From the NCBI GenBank assembly GCA_964020085.1, contig CAXHUQ010000555.1:124001-188000 (forward strand): a DNA stretch of 64,000 nt, written 5' to 3'. Positions 21,130-33,765 of this stretch are shown piece after piece; the first letter of the stretch is position 1; every line of letters begins with the position of its first letter. The notes below the pieces were generated by a model that saw nothing but the letters and a program-made list of their open reading frames with translations, was not told where the DNA came from and did not search any database. The position numbers and the translations under genes are program-made. The stretch comes from Micromussa lordhowensis (Eukaryota > Cnidaria > Anthozoa > Scleractinia > Lobophylliidae).

Positions 21130-23479
21130 ATTGTGAAAAACCGTTTGTCAGATGCTACCCTAGTATATGGATGTATGAAATAATATCCGGAAATCGGATT
21201 ACGAAAATGTTTTAATATTTACTTACAGATTTACTTATTAATATTTTACAGAATCTCAGTTCTTGCGAATTAGCTAAGTATGTCAAAATCTAGACTCCAA
21301 GGTAAAGTTTACATTCGTTCTATTTAACAGGCAACCGATGTGATGTATTCTAATGCAAGACTCTATTCTTCAAAGAGTTTTCGTTCTCTGGATTTCGGGT
21401 GAAAGATTGGCGTTTGTCATCAAAACGAATTCCCAGTTGCTATATTGCAGTGTGAACGGCAATTGGCAATTGCACAGATTACGTTGCTCACAAATAAAGG
21501 GTTGCGCCAGATATAATCGTATAATTCAAAGAGTTTACATTTGCAGCTCACTGACTCTGCAATCGTCAAAAACCCGACTCTCAGTTCATTACTTTGTTGA
21601 GCTTTAAAATCGAAAAAATGCTCTTCAGGTTCTCAACGGTCAGCGTTTACAAGGGTAACCCACTTCATGAGCCAACCACCCGTTTACTTACAAACATAAC
21701 GTTAACAGCTCACAACTGATGTGTGCAACATGTTGGTAAGCTTTTTAGTGAGATAAGGAAATTATTTTGAGACGTAACACCACGTGAACTCGCCATCCTG
21801 AGAAAGTAGGCACACCAATTTAACAGTTTGTACCAAATACTAGATATGAAAATGATACACCTATAACATGTTCTAGAAAAAAGTAATCCTCATCTTTCAT
21901 TTTTCTGTCTAAAACAGTGACCTAATTGTAAGCTAGGCCGGCTAATGATGTATACCATACTTCACTAGTCTGCCCCTTTTTACTGACTGACCTAAATATC
22001 ATAATAAATAATAATGCATTACAATCATATAATTGCGCTATTTTGCAGGTTTATAAATAAGTGTATTTATCAGAACCAAGTGTATATCGTACTTACTGTA
22101 CTTATTGTTACTGACTTGCATGTGAGCGGTCATTAGTTGGGTGCATGATTTCTAAATATAGCTGCACTAAATAGATCTATGTCGACAGAGATTGCAAGGG
22201 CATTTGTTAGTTTGTTAAGTATAATGATACGTAAAAAAGACACAATTGTGTTGTTTACCAAAAAGTAATGCATGATAGTGAAGACATAAATGTACGGTAT
22301 TGTTATTAAGTGATAATCCTGATACATTGAAATGCTCCATTCATAACAATAGAGCATATATCTAAAAGGAGTGATTGCTTGTCAGAGCTACCACGAAGAC
22401 ATGCATAGTTTTCTCCCGAACTAATCCACACCATTTATCAAATGCAACAAAAATTAAACTTAAGCATTTCTTTGCTCATTTTAAGATGTACAAAATCGCT
22501 CATGACATATTGTATATATATATATATATCTATATATAATTATAAAGTTGATAGAATCAAGGTCTTTATCCCGGTTCTTGCCACTGAATGTCTGCATGTC
22601 TGTTTACAAACAAATTTACATATACTTAGGCAATGGATGATAAGTGGTATAATATCTTGCAAAAATACGAAGTTACAAACCGGGAACAGAAGAGAGGGGG
22701 TAACAGATCCCATATGTGGCGTACTGGCACTCTAGTATGACTTATTTACCGGAATGGGGTGCTTGCTCAGCGATCAATCCCCTTACAAGAGGACCAGGGG
22801 ACTTCTATTATCACGGATTCACGTTTTGCTGCAGACCAACCTTTTAACTTCCACTTTTATCCAATATCTGTTTTAAGGGAGGGAAAGGATTAAGCTCTAT
22901 TAACACACGTGGTGTAAGCAGTCAGCAGCCAAGACTGAGGCAGTAACTGCGCAATCAGCATAACAATCAACAACGGCTGACACCAAGTAATTAGTGAAAA
23001 ACAAACCTCCGCTGGAGAAAGAAATTTCTAAAACGTAATTAGTAATTGATTTTACTATCAATGCATCTGAAAGGTTTTATGATATCGATTTATGATTTGT
23101 GGCTTTCAGGTACTAAACTGCAAAACAAACTTAATTTCCTGTCAATTAAGATTACCGTTCTTATAAAACGGATGTTATAAAACGTTTCTTTGGCATTTAA
23201 TCAATGGTACATCCTGTCATCTAAAGCATCAAAGCCCTTGAGCGCAACACAATTAAACCTACGCACAGAACAATTAAATGTGAATCATTTAAAATATGCA
23301 TTTGCATACAGTTTTCAAATTATATTGCGTATCACATTGCAAATTTAATGCCTTATGTTAAGAAAACGAAATGCAACAAAATCAACGGTCACCGACGAGG
23401 AGGTTTTCATGTTAGAATTCCTCAAGATAAAATGATATAGTTAGAAACAAATATTTGTAAATGTGATAAAGATGAGCAA
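21130..23479. other. Intergenic sequence
   Basis: No gene was recognised. A short (TA)n run lies near 22510-22540. Open frames are short and without domain-like features. Confidence 0.45.
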
Positions 23480-24173
23480 TCCTAAAACACGTTACGTCAG
23501 GTTCCGTCCTCTGTCCAGGGTTTAGAGGCTATGCAACATTATCTCAGTCGGTTCTGGACTGCCCGTTTAAACACTGCACAATGTTTTACCCCAGCTAGAT
23601 TAAGGACGTTTTCATCCCACAAGCGCCGAGTCCAACTTACACGCCTCATTTACTTAAGCAACCCCATTGCAAATTCGTTCAGTCATGTTTCGCTCGTCTG
23701 AGAAACTGTCCATGTCTCAACTCATTACAAGAGTGTGGACCTCACATAGCACTTTAACGGGATAAAAGTGACAATCTATGGCAACATAGAACATCTCGCA
23801 TGCTATTATAAGCGGATTTACCATCTTCCGTTATTGTCTGGCCGAGGTATGTAAATCACGACACTTGCTCTACAACTTGTTTATCCGATTCGATGTTCAC
23901 TCTAGGCACAATTCCTTTCTTGCTTATAACCTCAGATTTTGTTTTCATTACTTTCATTTTCATGCCAAAATCTTTCCCAGCTTCGTTCACGCCTGTCGCA
24001 ATTGATAAAAGTTCGGGTCCTGAATCCGCTGTCAACGCGGTGTCGTTTGCATACCTTGGGTAATTGATCTTTTTGACACTTACGGAGACTCCCAGTTCAG
24101 GATTAACAACCCTAAATATAATCTCGGGGAATAGATTAAAGAAATACGGTGACAGTACACTGTCACAGTACAC
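23480..24173 (-). pseudogene. LINE reverse transcriptase fragment (YADD region)
   Basis: The minus frame from 24173 reads VLSPYFFNL, then KINYPRYANDTALTADS and GMKMKVMKTKSEVISKK. These are the B, C and D regions of a non-LTR retrotransposon reverse transcriptase. The catalytic YADD is changed to YAND, which removes the second aspartate. A stop follows after residue 105. A second frame then continues with FTYLGQTITEDGKSA, the block that normally comes next, so there is a frameshift near 23855. Further decayed sequence runs to about 23480. Confidence 0.82.
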
Positions 24174-24539
24174 ATATCTTTCTATCTATCTTCAAACATT
24201 TAGCTAACATACGTAAGCGTTCAGAAAAACGTTATTTTAAACAAAAGTCGATCATTTATTCTGAGATTTTCAAAACGTTTTACAAGAACGTTTTTAAAAC
24301 GTTATGTTTAAATAAACACCTCAGAATAAAAGTTTATGGTCTCTAAATTCAAGCAAAACGAACCTTAACGGTAAACGACAAAGTAGACTTCTTCCTTACT
24401 GACACATGGTTGGCATCCTTCCGTCTACGTAAGACAATGGCCATCTGCAGATTGCATTTCATGCCTTTATTTTGTTTTTTTTTCAGCTTAATTTATAGGT
24501 GGGTTTCGCGATTGCTCAGCTACTTTTTGTCGTGGATTT

Positions 24540-24760
24540 CTACCCCGCTTTAAGGCTGAATCTCCATGATGCTCGTTTAATTGCTTCGCTCTCCCACGAG
24601 TTGACGGGAATCCTGAATGTTTTTATATCCCTTTCGCACACTTCTATAAAACAGCATTTTTGTCTACTGACTGCTCTATTTGCCTCTATTTCCCCGTGAA
24701 GGAGGACTTTGGAAATGTTTCTACTTTCTATTCGATGGATGTGACTTCCACAGGCGCCTT
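24540..24760 (-). pseudogene. LINE C-terminal fragment
   Basis: A minus-strand frame reads RNISKVLLHGEIEANRAVSR, then CERDIKTF and NSWESEAIKRASWRFSLKAG before a TAG at 24542-24540. This matches the C-terminus of LINE ORF2 proteins that carry a GRPxLRxKDVCKRDxK...WExxAxDRxxWR motif. It lies upstream, in minus-strand sense, of the reverse transcriptase piece at 23480-24173. A single element would have the opposite order, so the two are separate insertions or a rearranged one. Confidence 0.72.
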
Positions 24761-25810
24761 TTTAAAGCAGTGCTGTGGCGCTTGGTAAGCCGGGTTTTTT
24801 CAGGACTTATTTGTAATTTCATCTCACCAGGTGATTCCGAGAATGTGTTTAAGAATTTTCAACTGAAAATTGCTTAGTTTCCTTTCTTGTGGTTCTACGT
24901 TTCGCTACCAAAGAAAAGCGTACTGAGAATACAGGCTTATATATTTATTGACTTTTGTAGTTAAGATTAGCTGTGAGTTGTTCTAGGCCCCTTCTTCTAA
25001 GACGGCCAAAGGTTGTGGTTGTTTTACCGATGCGAGTGCTCATTTTTGCATTGCGGTTAAGGGTATCACTTATTGTGGATTCAAGTTAAGAGAACTTTTT
25101 GTTGAAGACTCTCTCTAGTTGCTCACATATCGTTCTTAGTACTCTTTCGATATGCATTTTGATTAGATGTAATTTTGCAATATTGGTGAAAATTACATTA
25201 TTGAAAAGATGACTACCTCTATAGGGGGCTTGTTTATAATTCTAAAGAAAATAGCCCTGCATGAGCTGATTCTGATATACTTGTAATCGTCCATATGGTT
25301 ATTGTTATTCTAGTCTCAATCTCGTACCTCGCTTTTTATTTTTGGATTTGGTATTATGTGTAGGTGGGTGATAACCCCCTCTCCCTTAACAGACTACGGA
25401 CTACGGTCAACAATTTAGCAGGCTAAGGACTCGGAGGTCTAAACCACGGATTCAAGAGTAATTATTGTAACAGTCTAGAGGTTCAGGAAGAGGGGAGGGG
25501 TGTAGGTGGATGGAAACTAATTAACAGTAGACAAAACAAGATATAATTACCTTTTTTGCCAGCATATCTCACCTCCTAACAAAAAAATATGCGAGTTGTA
25601 AGGAGAGATATAGTTAACATATATACGATAAAGCTTGGCTAATGTAAAACATTTGGTTTTTGCCAATATTGCCAACGAGCTATAATTTGATAAGGGTCAC
25701 CTTTTGGACAGAACATCTCACTGAGGGCTCGTCAATGTCGTGGCAAATATATACTGCTTAGAAGATGCGTTTGGATTTTAAAGCACGTTGTTGTAGGCAG
25801 GGCTTTGTCG
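24761..25810. other. Intergenic sequence
   Basis: No gene or RNA was recognised. The LINE similarity just below may extend a short way in, out of frame. Confidence 0.4.
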
Positions 25811-26206
25811 ACTTATTCAGTACCCAAACACCTCAACTCGATACCCGAATGCCTTAACTGAATACCCGAATACCTCAACTCAATACCCGAACACCTCAAC
25901 GCAATAGCCGAACACCTCAACTCAATACCCCAACACCTCAACTCAGTACCCGAACATCTCAACTCAATACCCGAACACCTCAATTCGATACCCGAATGCC
26001 TCAACTGAATACCCGAATACCTCAACTCAATACCTGAACACCTCAGCTCAATACCCGAACACCTCAACTCAGTACCTGAACATCTCAACTCAATACCTGA
26101 ACACCCCAACTCGATATCCGAATGCTTCAACCGAATATACGAATACCTCAACTCAATACCCGAACACTTCAACTCAATTCCCGAACACCTCAACTCAATA
26201 CCCGAC
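25811..26206. repeat. 21-bp minisatellite with higher-order units
   Basis: About 19 head-to-tail copies of a 21-bp unit (typical form CTCAACTCAATACCCGAACA plus C). Diagnostic variants recur in order. Unit type CTCAACTCGATACCCGAATG starts blocks at 25832, 25979 and 26105, so blocks of 7 units (147 bp) and 6 units (126 bp) were themselves duplicated. Because 21 is divisible by three, the minus strand stays open for 126 codons with a CSGIELR-type heptad. This is a consequence of the repeat and not evidence for a protein. Confidence 0.95.
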
Positions 26207-27654
26207 CCAAACCTTTCATAAGTGTGACGTTTGACTTTGACTATATACTGCAGTCGTTACTCAATGCGTTATAATTAGATCTAGTTATGAAAACACATAA
26301 GTATCTTTATGAAATTAACTTTTCTATGCTTTCCAAAACTTAAACCTAGTCATTCATGATTTTTTTGCTAACCGAATCTCACCACACTGTATTTTTTAGA
26401 TACCCGAACTCAAAAAAGGATTTGGGTACCCGAGACAACTGTCGGGTACCCAAGGTACCTTACTCAGCTCTACTTGCAGGTGACATTCATACATAATCGA
26501 TGTACAAACACACATAGAACAAGATGTAAAGCAAATTATATATTCATCCGTTGAATTTGATGCGGTATCACTAAATGGCAAAAAATAGCAAATGGCATTT
26601 TGATTTAATTTGCTAGTACGTTTTACAACATTTCAGAGTTTAGCTACCATTGTTTGATCTATTTGATATATTTGAATTAGAATGATTTCCATGGAAAATG
26701 TTTATTTGTGGCTTCGTGTAGAAAAAACATGGACTTAATTGTTCTTGACTTATTGGTCTTGAGCATTACAAGTGTGTCCAAACAATACCCTCACACAGTT
26801 TAAATCGTAGATACATGTTATTCTTTATAATTAAGTTCATCATTTTGTGTCTCAGTCTGTAATTTTCTATAAGAATTAGCAAAGTAAATGCTTATTTCTG
26901 TCATGTTTCTGTAAGCAAAACTGTTTACAATATTTCATACATGAGCTAAAAATAGCTATAAAAATATAGCTCTCTTTTTGAATACGCATGGATAATTAGG
27001 ATGAGGCAAACATTCTATACAGCAATGGAGTTTCTTTGATAAACCAATGATGTGTTTTTGTTTTAAGAGAAAATTGGCTGAGATATAGAGTGTTTTCTGG
27101 AAAATAACTGTAGTTACTTGTTCAAATCGCAAAGTGATTGAAGAAAAACTTTCTGAAAAATTATGTTTGAGAATATTTATATAGAAGAACAAATTCAAGG
27201 TGTAGTAAATGTTTTTGCTCTACCCTGGTGAGCGTGTTGTTAACTGAAATCGCTGATCCATATGACCTAAGACCACTTTGTATTTACATATATAGCTTTT
27301 TACAGTGTTTGGTGTCCTAGAGCTTTTCAATACATTTTCGAACCAAAATTCCGCCTTAAATATCTTAAGCCATTCCAGAGACATTGCATAAGGCAATCTG
27401 AGAAAAGGTTGACCGCTTTGTGTTTGAACTAAGCCAGCTCAAGCGTGACGTGGACCGATTTTTCTTGAAAATTTTCTGCCTCGATGTAAATTTCGCAATA
27501 TTTTCCTTCCTTTCCCCGTTCTAAAAAGCAACAAAATTATCTAAAATCATATGAAATTTGATATCTGCAGAAACGTTTATGTGTTCACTATTAGGAAAGA
27601 ACTGAGATAAAACGTGTGCGTTTTGTTAAATCAAAATTTCTTATGTTTTTAGAT
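26207..27654. other. Intergenic sequence
   Basis: Near 26400-26460 there are three GGGTACCC-containing segments with the TACCCGA core of the adjacent minisatellite, possibly its diverged edge. No gene was recognised. Confidence 0.45.
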
Positions 27655-28393
27655 ATTAGATAAGCTTAATGTGTGGTTTGCTATAAACAAATTGTCATAA
27701 AATTTAGCTAAAACAAATTTTATGGTTTTCACAAACAATAATATTTCGAATGTTTCGTTACGCATGAGCAAAACCGAGATAGAATGGGTTCATTCAACTA
27801 AATTTCTAGGAGCAATAGTGGATGATAAATTGAATTGGAAACAGCACATTGGTCTGCTAAAGAGTAAATTGTCCAAATGTATCGCGGTAATCTATAAAGC
27901 TAGTACCATCTTGGATTTCGCCTCTTTATTAACTCTTTATAATTCAATGTTTTTACCTTATGTATCCTACTGCGTTGAAATATGGGGTAATGCTTTTAAG
28001 AGTAATCTACAATGTATAACGATTGCACAAAAAAGTACACAAACTTGAGCATACTCATTCATTATTTCATAAATACAGTATCTTAAAGTTCACTGATATA
28101 GTCAGATTAAGATAGCGCTAATAGTACATAAAGCAAAGCTTAGGTTATTACCTCCAAGTATACAGCATAAATTTACGTTACTTGATGATAATGTAAGTTA
28201 TGAGTTAAGAAGTTTAGGTAACTTCAAAGTACAATATGCTAGAACTACAAAGAAATCAAGCTGTATAAGTGTATCAGGTGTAAATATCTATAACTCATTA
28301 CCAATGGGCGTAAAACTGGTATCAAATACTCAACTGTTCAAAAAAAGGTTTAAAACAATGATATTCAATAATTATATGTGTAATGAAAATTGA
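27655..28393 (+). pseudogene. 5'-truncated CR1/Jockey-type LINE, 3' part
   Basis: Plus-strand frames read LNVWFAINKLS, then KFLGAIVDDKLNWKQHI, LYNSMFLPYVSYCVEIWG, and after a frameshift RTTKKSSCISVSGVNIYNSL. These follow the order of the C-terminal part of CR1/Jockey-group LINE reverse transcriptases. There is an in-frame TAA near 27700, a stop at 28046-28048 with a frameshift, and another stop near 28114. The last frame ends in a TGA at 28391-28393. The catalytic YADD region is absent, as expected for a 5'-truncated insertion. Confidence 0.85.
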
Positions 28394-29662
28394 CAAATCG
28401 CCAAACACATGTGATTTATTGTCGTCACTGATAAAAGTATTAACAGTTATCGCTTTATAGCATTAGTTACAGTTTTATTGCATTGCTCTGGTTTTCTATG
28501 TATTTTGTTTCATCACATCTCATGAAATGATGGTATATTATTAAGTAATTAAAATTTTTCTTTGCTGGGAAAATAAACGTTTTAAGGTTATAAGAAGGCA
28601 ATTCTCAAGATAAGCTATGCTTTTTAGAATATGCCTTTTTCATGTCACTCATATATCATGGTACAATATATAATTGTGTTTGCTATATACTCAATTGGTT
28701 CCTTGAAAATTTGACTGTGATATGAGGAGAAATGAATTAAAATTGTTGATTTGTTTGAAAAAAAAGATTTACACATACACAGTTAAGATTTACACATACA
28801 CAGTTTAGCTTGATTGATTCATTATAAGTAAAAAAATATAGTTTCTGTAACTAATCTTATTGCACTTGAATTAACTAACAAAAGTCAACTTAACAATCAA
28901 GATCTTTCTCTTGTAATGTGTATCTTTTTTTACCAATTTACGCTTGGCTGAGTACGCTTTGTTCAACGTGCATGCAAAAATCGAGTAGCCATTTTTTAAT
29001 CTTATTTTACAAAATCTCAAATTTTACTCTTTAAATTAATGCAATTCAATTTCTATGTTATAATGCAAAAATGTTTTCTACAGTACTCAGTCTCACTCAA
29101 GGCATAGTTTTCATAAGTGTTTTATAAGGATATAGATCACCTAAGCGCATTTAATTATTAAAAAAGATAATATTAGTCTTAAAACAGGATGACTAGGTCA
29201 GCTGAGCGCTTTGCTTAATGCCTAAATGATATACAGGAGCACCCACCTTTTCTTAAAATATATCTTGTTTTGGAAACTATGGCTGACTAAGAAGAATTAG
29301 CAAGAAATATCACTTTTCATGTAATTTTTGACAATTCATTTAAAAAGTTTTTTCTTTTTTTTTTTCAAAGATTAAACGATCATTAACTTATCTAATTCAA
29401 TATTATGGAATAAATTTCTTGAATGCCAGCACAAACCTGTTTTAAAACATAGCAGTGACTAATTACTTAGCAATTGCTCGTCTTGTAATTAGGTCAAACA
29501 TTGAAATTGATAAATTCAAAGAATTAATCTAAGATTCAGCTAACCAGGTAGACAGGAACAAATGAGCTAAGTCTTCAACAGCAGAATGAACTTGTATAAG
29601 ATTTGTCAATTTCAATAAGAAAAAATAGCTATATTTACCCATCCGAAAATAAGACATCTAGT
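28394..29662. other. Intergenic sequence
   Basis: A 21-22-bp unit, GATTTACACATACACAGTT, is tandemly duplicated at about 28767-28809. Nothing else was recognised. Confidence 0.5.
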
Positions 29663-29953
29663 TCAATTGACCGGCAACCAGTGTAGGCTGACAAGAACGA
29701 GTGTTATACTGTCACGTCTAGGTGTACGTTTGACAAAGCGGGCAGCTTCATTTTGTATTTTCTGCAGTGATTCGATAGCAAAGGCAGGCATGTTCGCATA
29801 TAAACTATTGCAGTAATCAATTCGTGCTAAAATCATAGAATGGGCTAGGGCCTTAGCAGTCTCGACACTGAGGAAGCGTCGAATCTTCCACATGCCCCTG
29901 AGATGGTATCTACAGATTTTCACTACGCTGTTAACCTGTGGTATAAGCGACAT
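29663..29953 (-). pseudogene. LINE reverse transcriptase fragment
   Basis: A 96-codon minus frame reads IRRFLSVETAKALAHSMILA, RIDYCNSLYANMP, LQKIQNEAARFV and SLHWLPV. This is the thumb-region block (AKxLVxAxVxSRLDYCNSL...LQxVQNxAARLV...LHWLPV) of CR1/L2/Jockey-group LINEs. It is uninterrupted but cut off at both ends, so it is a small relic. Confidence 0.85.
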
Positions 29954-29966
29954 ATGCTAGTTGCCT

Positions 29967-30133
29967 AAAAACTGAAGAGTTTTTACTCAATTTCATTGAT
30001 ACCCTGTCACTTTTATGTGTGTAAAAACAGAAGATTTTATATTCAATTTCATCGATACCCTGTCACTTTTATGTGTGTAAAAACAGAAGATTTTATACTC
30101 AATTTCATCGATACCTTGTCACTTTTATGTGTG
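29967..30133. repeat. 56-bp tandem repeat, about three copies
   Basis: Units starting TCAATTTCATYGATACCCTG lie at 29987, 30043 and 30099, a period of exactly 56 bp, with a partial unit before the first. Copies are nearly identical, so the array is young. Confidence 0.92.
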
Positions 30134-31015
30134 CATCTGATCAAACTGATGGGGTATCAAACCCTAGTTTCTTTGTTCGCTAAGTGCTTTTTATACAGCT
30201 TTACTCATTACTTTTTACTTTCTTGAAATATATGAGTTATCAATAAAACATGTGGCCAATTGCTCAATGCATATTTTTGTCGAACACTAGAAATAGTTAA
30301 AGGACACTCAACACAATTGTTAAACTAAATCTTTTAGTCTTAATCTAGAATTAATAAATATTGCTATAAACGGACAATAATTTAGTTCGATCTCGAAACG
30401 CAACATATATTCAAATTTTGAAGAAAAAAAACACGGATATTTTTTAACATTTTATATTTTTAGTGGCAAATCCAATGAATGAAGAAGAAACGGGGGGGGG
30501 AGGACCTCGGGAGTTTTTAGCCTCTCGCCCAAAAAAAGTTCTTTAACATCATACTATATTTCACAAGAAAGCAGCAAAAAGGCGTAAGTGCCAAAGTAAC
30601 TCTTTTTGTGGTTCTGAAATAACCTACTGGGCACAGCACCTATACTGAACGTCATCTAGACGTCCAATAAACGCACATCCGTATTTGAACGTCAAATGTA
30701 CGTCTAAATGTTGTGTTGAGTAGAAAAACTTGTGATTTTGAAGGGAAAGAGAGGGTTTTTTAGGGGAGGAGGGGTGTGTCCACCTTTTTAAAATGTACAA
30801 TCTTTTTGCCAAAACCTGACTATAGTCCAAAATTACCATACATCCCAAGCCCCAGTTCTCACTGTGTACGTTTGCGTATGAAACATTCTGCAAATTTGTA
30901 CAAAAAAACCTATATTTAAAGGACAGATCCGTTGGGCCGGTGCCTCTGTTTTACATATACCAAATCTTGAAAGTATATTTGAAGTCTCTCCTTTTTTTCT
31001 TTTTTCTTTTTTTTT
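30134..31015. other. Intergenic sequence
   Basis: No gene was recognised. A G-run lies near 30493 and a pyrimidine-rich tract near 30985-31015. Confidence 0.45.
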
Positions 31016-31430
31016 TGAGGGGGGAGGGGGAGGTTAAAACAAAAACGTGTATGTCTCTCCCTGCACCCATCACCTCTTCTCCCTGGTTCATAGTTCCACT
31101 GTACCTTTCCTTTTGCTATCTGATATATCTTGCTATTAGATTAAGTACACCGTTATATATAGCCAAAAATGTATGCTTTCGAGATATATCTTTAAATGTG
31201 CAGAGGGATTATACAGCAGATTTATATTTAAAACAAACTAAGTATTCTAAGATACTAAGACAGAAATTGCCTTCTTGAGTAATTTTTGAGATGTATGCTT
31301 ATAAACGTATTAAATTTATGTGAAAGATTAAAACCAAGGAACATTAGGTAAATATGTATATGCTTACAAGCCTAGTTGATATTTTAAGAAAGCTGGGTCA
31401 TTGTTCTATGACATCGCATTATTGTTCTTC
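31016..31430 (+). mobile_element. Hairpin-ended repeat family, copy 4 (fragment)
   Basis: It matches the reverse complement of about 40325-40730 in copy 3, including the ATGTCTCTCCCTGC half-hairpin near 31050 and the motif GGTCATTGTTCTATGACATC near 31393. Both family termini are missing. Confidence 0.8.
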
Positions 31431-31487
31431 CATAACAAGATTGTCCGAGGACAATGGACAAAAGAACCCAATGAGCACCCAATGAGA

Positions 31488-31905
31488 AGAGATGCATTTA
31501 TCACTCACCAGACATTATACCACTATATCAAAATTTCCAAAAAATCGCCAAAAGTACAAAGAAATGGTCCGATCTTCAAAAGAAGCACTAGCCAGGCGGA
31601 TGATATCATACATGATGCCTGTATGAAATTTGAAAACTATCTGATCCAAACTGTAGGAGAAGATGCATTTTGCAGTTACTGTATATTATACAATTATTTC
31701 AAAATTTCAAAAACTCGAAGAAAAATCAAAAATACTCTGATCATAAAAAGAAACACAGCAGGTGAATGCTATCATACTTGATGCCTGCATAAAATTTGAA
31801 AATTATCTGATTAAAACTGAAGGATAAGATGCATTTTACAGACATTATATATATATCGTTATTTCAAAAATTTCAAAAATTGGCCAAAAATACATACATC
31901 TAAGT
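31488..31905. repeat. About 170-bp tandem repeat, 2.5 copies
   Basis: Units begin AGATGCATTT at about 31488, 31663 and 31829, periods of about 175 and 166 bp. Each carries ATTTCAAAATTTC, a GATGMTATCATAC segment and GAAATTTGAAAACTATCTGA or a close variant. It directly follows copy 4 of the hairpin-ended family. A monomer near 160-170 bp is typical of bivalve satellite and 'pearl'-core repeats. Confidence 0.82.
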
Positions 31906-32182
31906 GTTTATAAACCACATATTTTACCTAGAAAATTACTTTGAAATGAATAAAGAATAAGAGATTATTTAAAGATTATTTACAGTTGATTTCGTGTACC
32001 TGATAATCCGTCTCCAGATTGTACTACGAAAATCATTAGTCCGTACTTTTTTCATGATTACAACGTTCAAACTATGAATGTACCACAGAGCGTGGGTTGA
32101 ATGTTTAACAGCAAATCCATGTCAGTGGTAAAAATAAGATTAAAGATACTGTGCTACTCCTACCGTAATTGTATACCGTTTA

Positions 32183-32395
32183 CAGGGTGTCACAAAAACA
32201 AATTGGTCATATATCTTATCTGATCAAAAGAAATGTCGAAACGTTTTTTTTTCTTTTTGCTGAAAGAAATATAACGAATATGAAAGCGGTCATATCCGAT
32301 AAATGGACTACAATTCAAAATACCATTTGGATATTTCAGAGTTATCTTTTGACCGCAACTGCCACATTGAGCAATCCTTTTTTTTGAACACCCTG
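32183..32395. mobile_element. Tc1/mariner-type MITE, 213 bp
   Basis: The ends CAGGGTGTCACAAAAAC and, reversed, CAGGGTGTTCAAAAAAA form terminal inverted repeats flanked by TA on both sides (32181-32182 and 32396-32397). TA target duplication and CAGGGTGT-type termini are the usual signature of Tc1/mariner elements. It is too short for a transposase. Confidence 0.83.
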
Positions 32396-32887
32396 TAAAT
32401 TTCTTAGTTTGGTCATTGATATCTGACACTACCATACAGATCCATTATACACTCAAATTCATCTTATGCCAACAATATTCCTTTGCTTTACATATGAAGC
32501 CGACGTATGTATAAACACTCGTCCATTTATAGGCAATTCAGTAAGAATGGACCGTTTTTTTATGGTAGGATATCGTTGTATTTGGATAACTTTTCAGCAG
32601 ACGGCTTCTATTTATACACAATATTTAGCCTTCGTGCGTAAAGTGGATACATGATTAATTACGAGGACGTCAGAAAATCCTATAGTATTTGCCATAACTT
32701 TTGTGTGCTTAACATTAAGCAGTGTTTAATTGAAGCAAGCAATATAACTTTATTTTACATAATCTTATCGGGTTTATAAATAATAGTTTACTTTATCAAG
32801 TAAATCATTGTATAAAAGTTAGATAACTCATGACGTTCAAACCCCTGTGCGATTATTAATCATGGGTTAAAATATCTGCAGTCTTAA

Positions 32888-33765
32888 GGTGGCTCGCGGG
32901 ATCGTCGGTTAGTTTCCTTTATAGACACAAAATAAGGTCAAAACCACATATGTGGCTGATCCTAAATGGTTTATTCCATATAATAGACCAACATTGGTGC
33001 TTTGAATTTCCTGAAATGAATTGGTTTACAAAACAATATTTTTGTATTTACGATATTTTAGAAATGTATGCTGAAAACTTATAAAGAATTTACCTTATTT
33101 AAATTCTTACGACAAGTTTAGGTCTTTCATTTAATATAATTCAAAAATCCATGAGAAAATATGCCAATGTATTTACGATATCAAAACAATGTATGAGGTT
33201 TTTTCCTCATGTCTGATTTAGGAAATTTTGATAAATAGCAAAAATAGCTTTTTGGTGTAGGGAAAATTACATAAAATTTAATCAGAAATATCTCTAATCT
33301 CAGACATACGATTTTAAAGATATTTTACACACAGTATGATAAGTCATATGTAAATCATTTGCTAGTTTTTGATAAAAATTGATTTGGTGGGGTCTTTAGA
33401 ATTCACGATTCGTGAAAAAAGGACCAATAAAATCCAAAATTTTTAAAACTCAATTTTCAGACATTAAATGCACACATGCAATAATAATTGTTTAATCATT
33501 GCATGCATTTAACTACATTCTTACGTTTCAAGTTCTGTACAATTTTGATTAACTTTAATTAAACACTTTTTAAGAAAATCAACATTTTATCAAAATTTTG
33601 TCATTTTTTTCAGTATAGCTAAATTTGAAAGTTTAAAGCCTCATACATCTGATAACAGACATACCATTTGCTTGAAATTTTACATATGAGTAGAAGTTAT
33701 TATGATAAAGATATAAGCGCATTTTAAAGGAAAACGATTTATGATGAAATTCCCCGCGAGCCACC
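32888..33765. mobile_element. TTAA-flanked MITE, 878 bp
   Basis: A perfect 13-bp terminal inverted repeat, GGTGGCTCGCGGG, is flanked on both sides by TTAA (32884-32887, 33766-33769). TTAA target duplication is typical of piggyBac-like elements, although the termini do not begin CCY. The interior is AT-rich without a transposase frame, so it would be a non-autonomous copy. Confidence 0.75.

Noticed and set aside
25813..26193. 126-codon frame with CSGIELR heptads as a repeat protein gene
   Set aside because: A 21-bp tandem repeat keeps a frame open automatically. There is no start context, splice site or unique flanking coding sequence.
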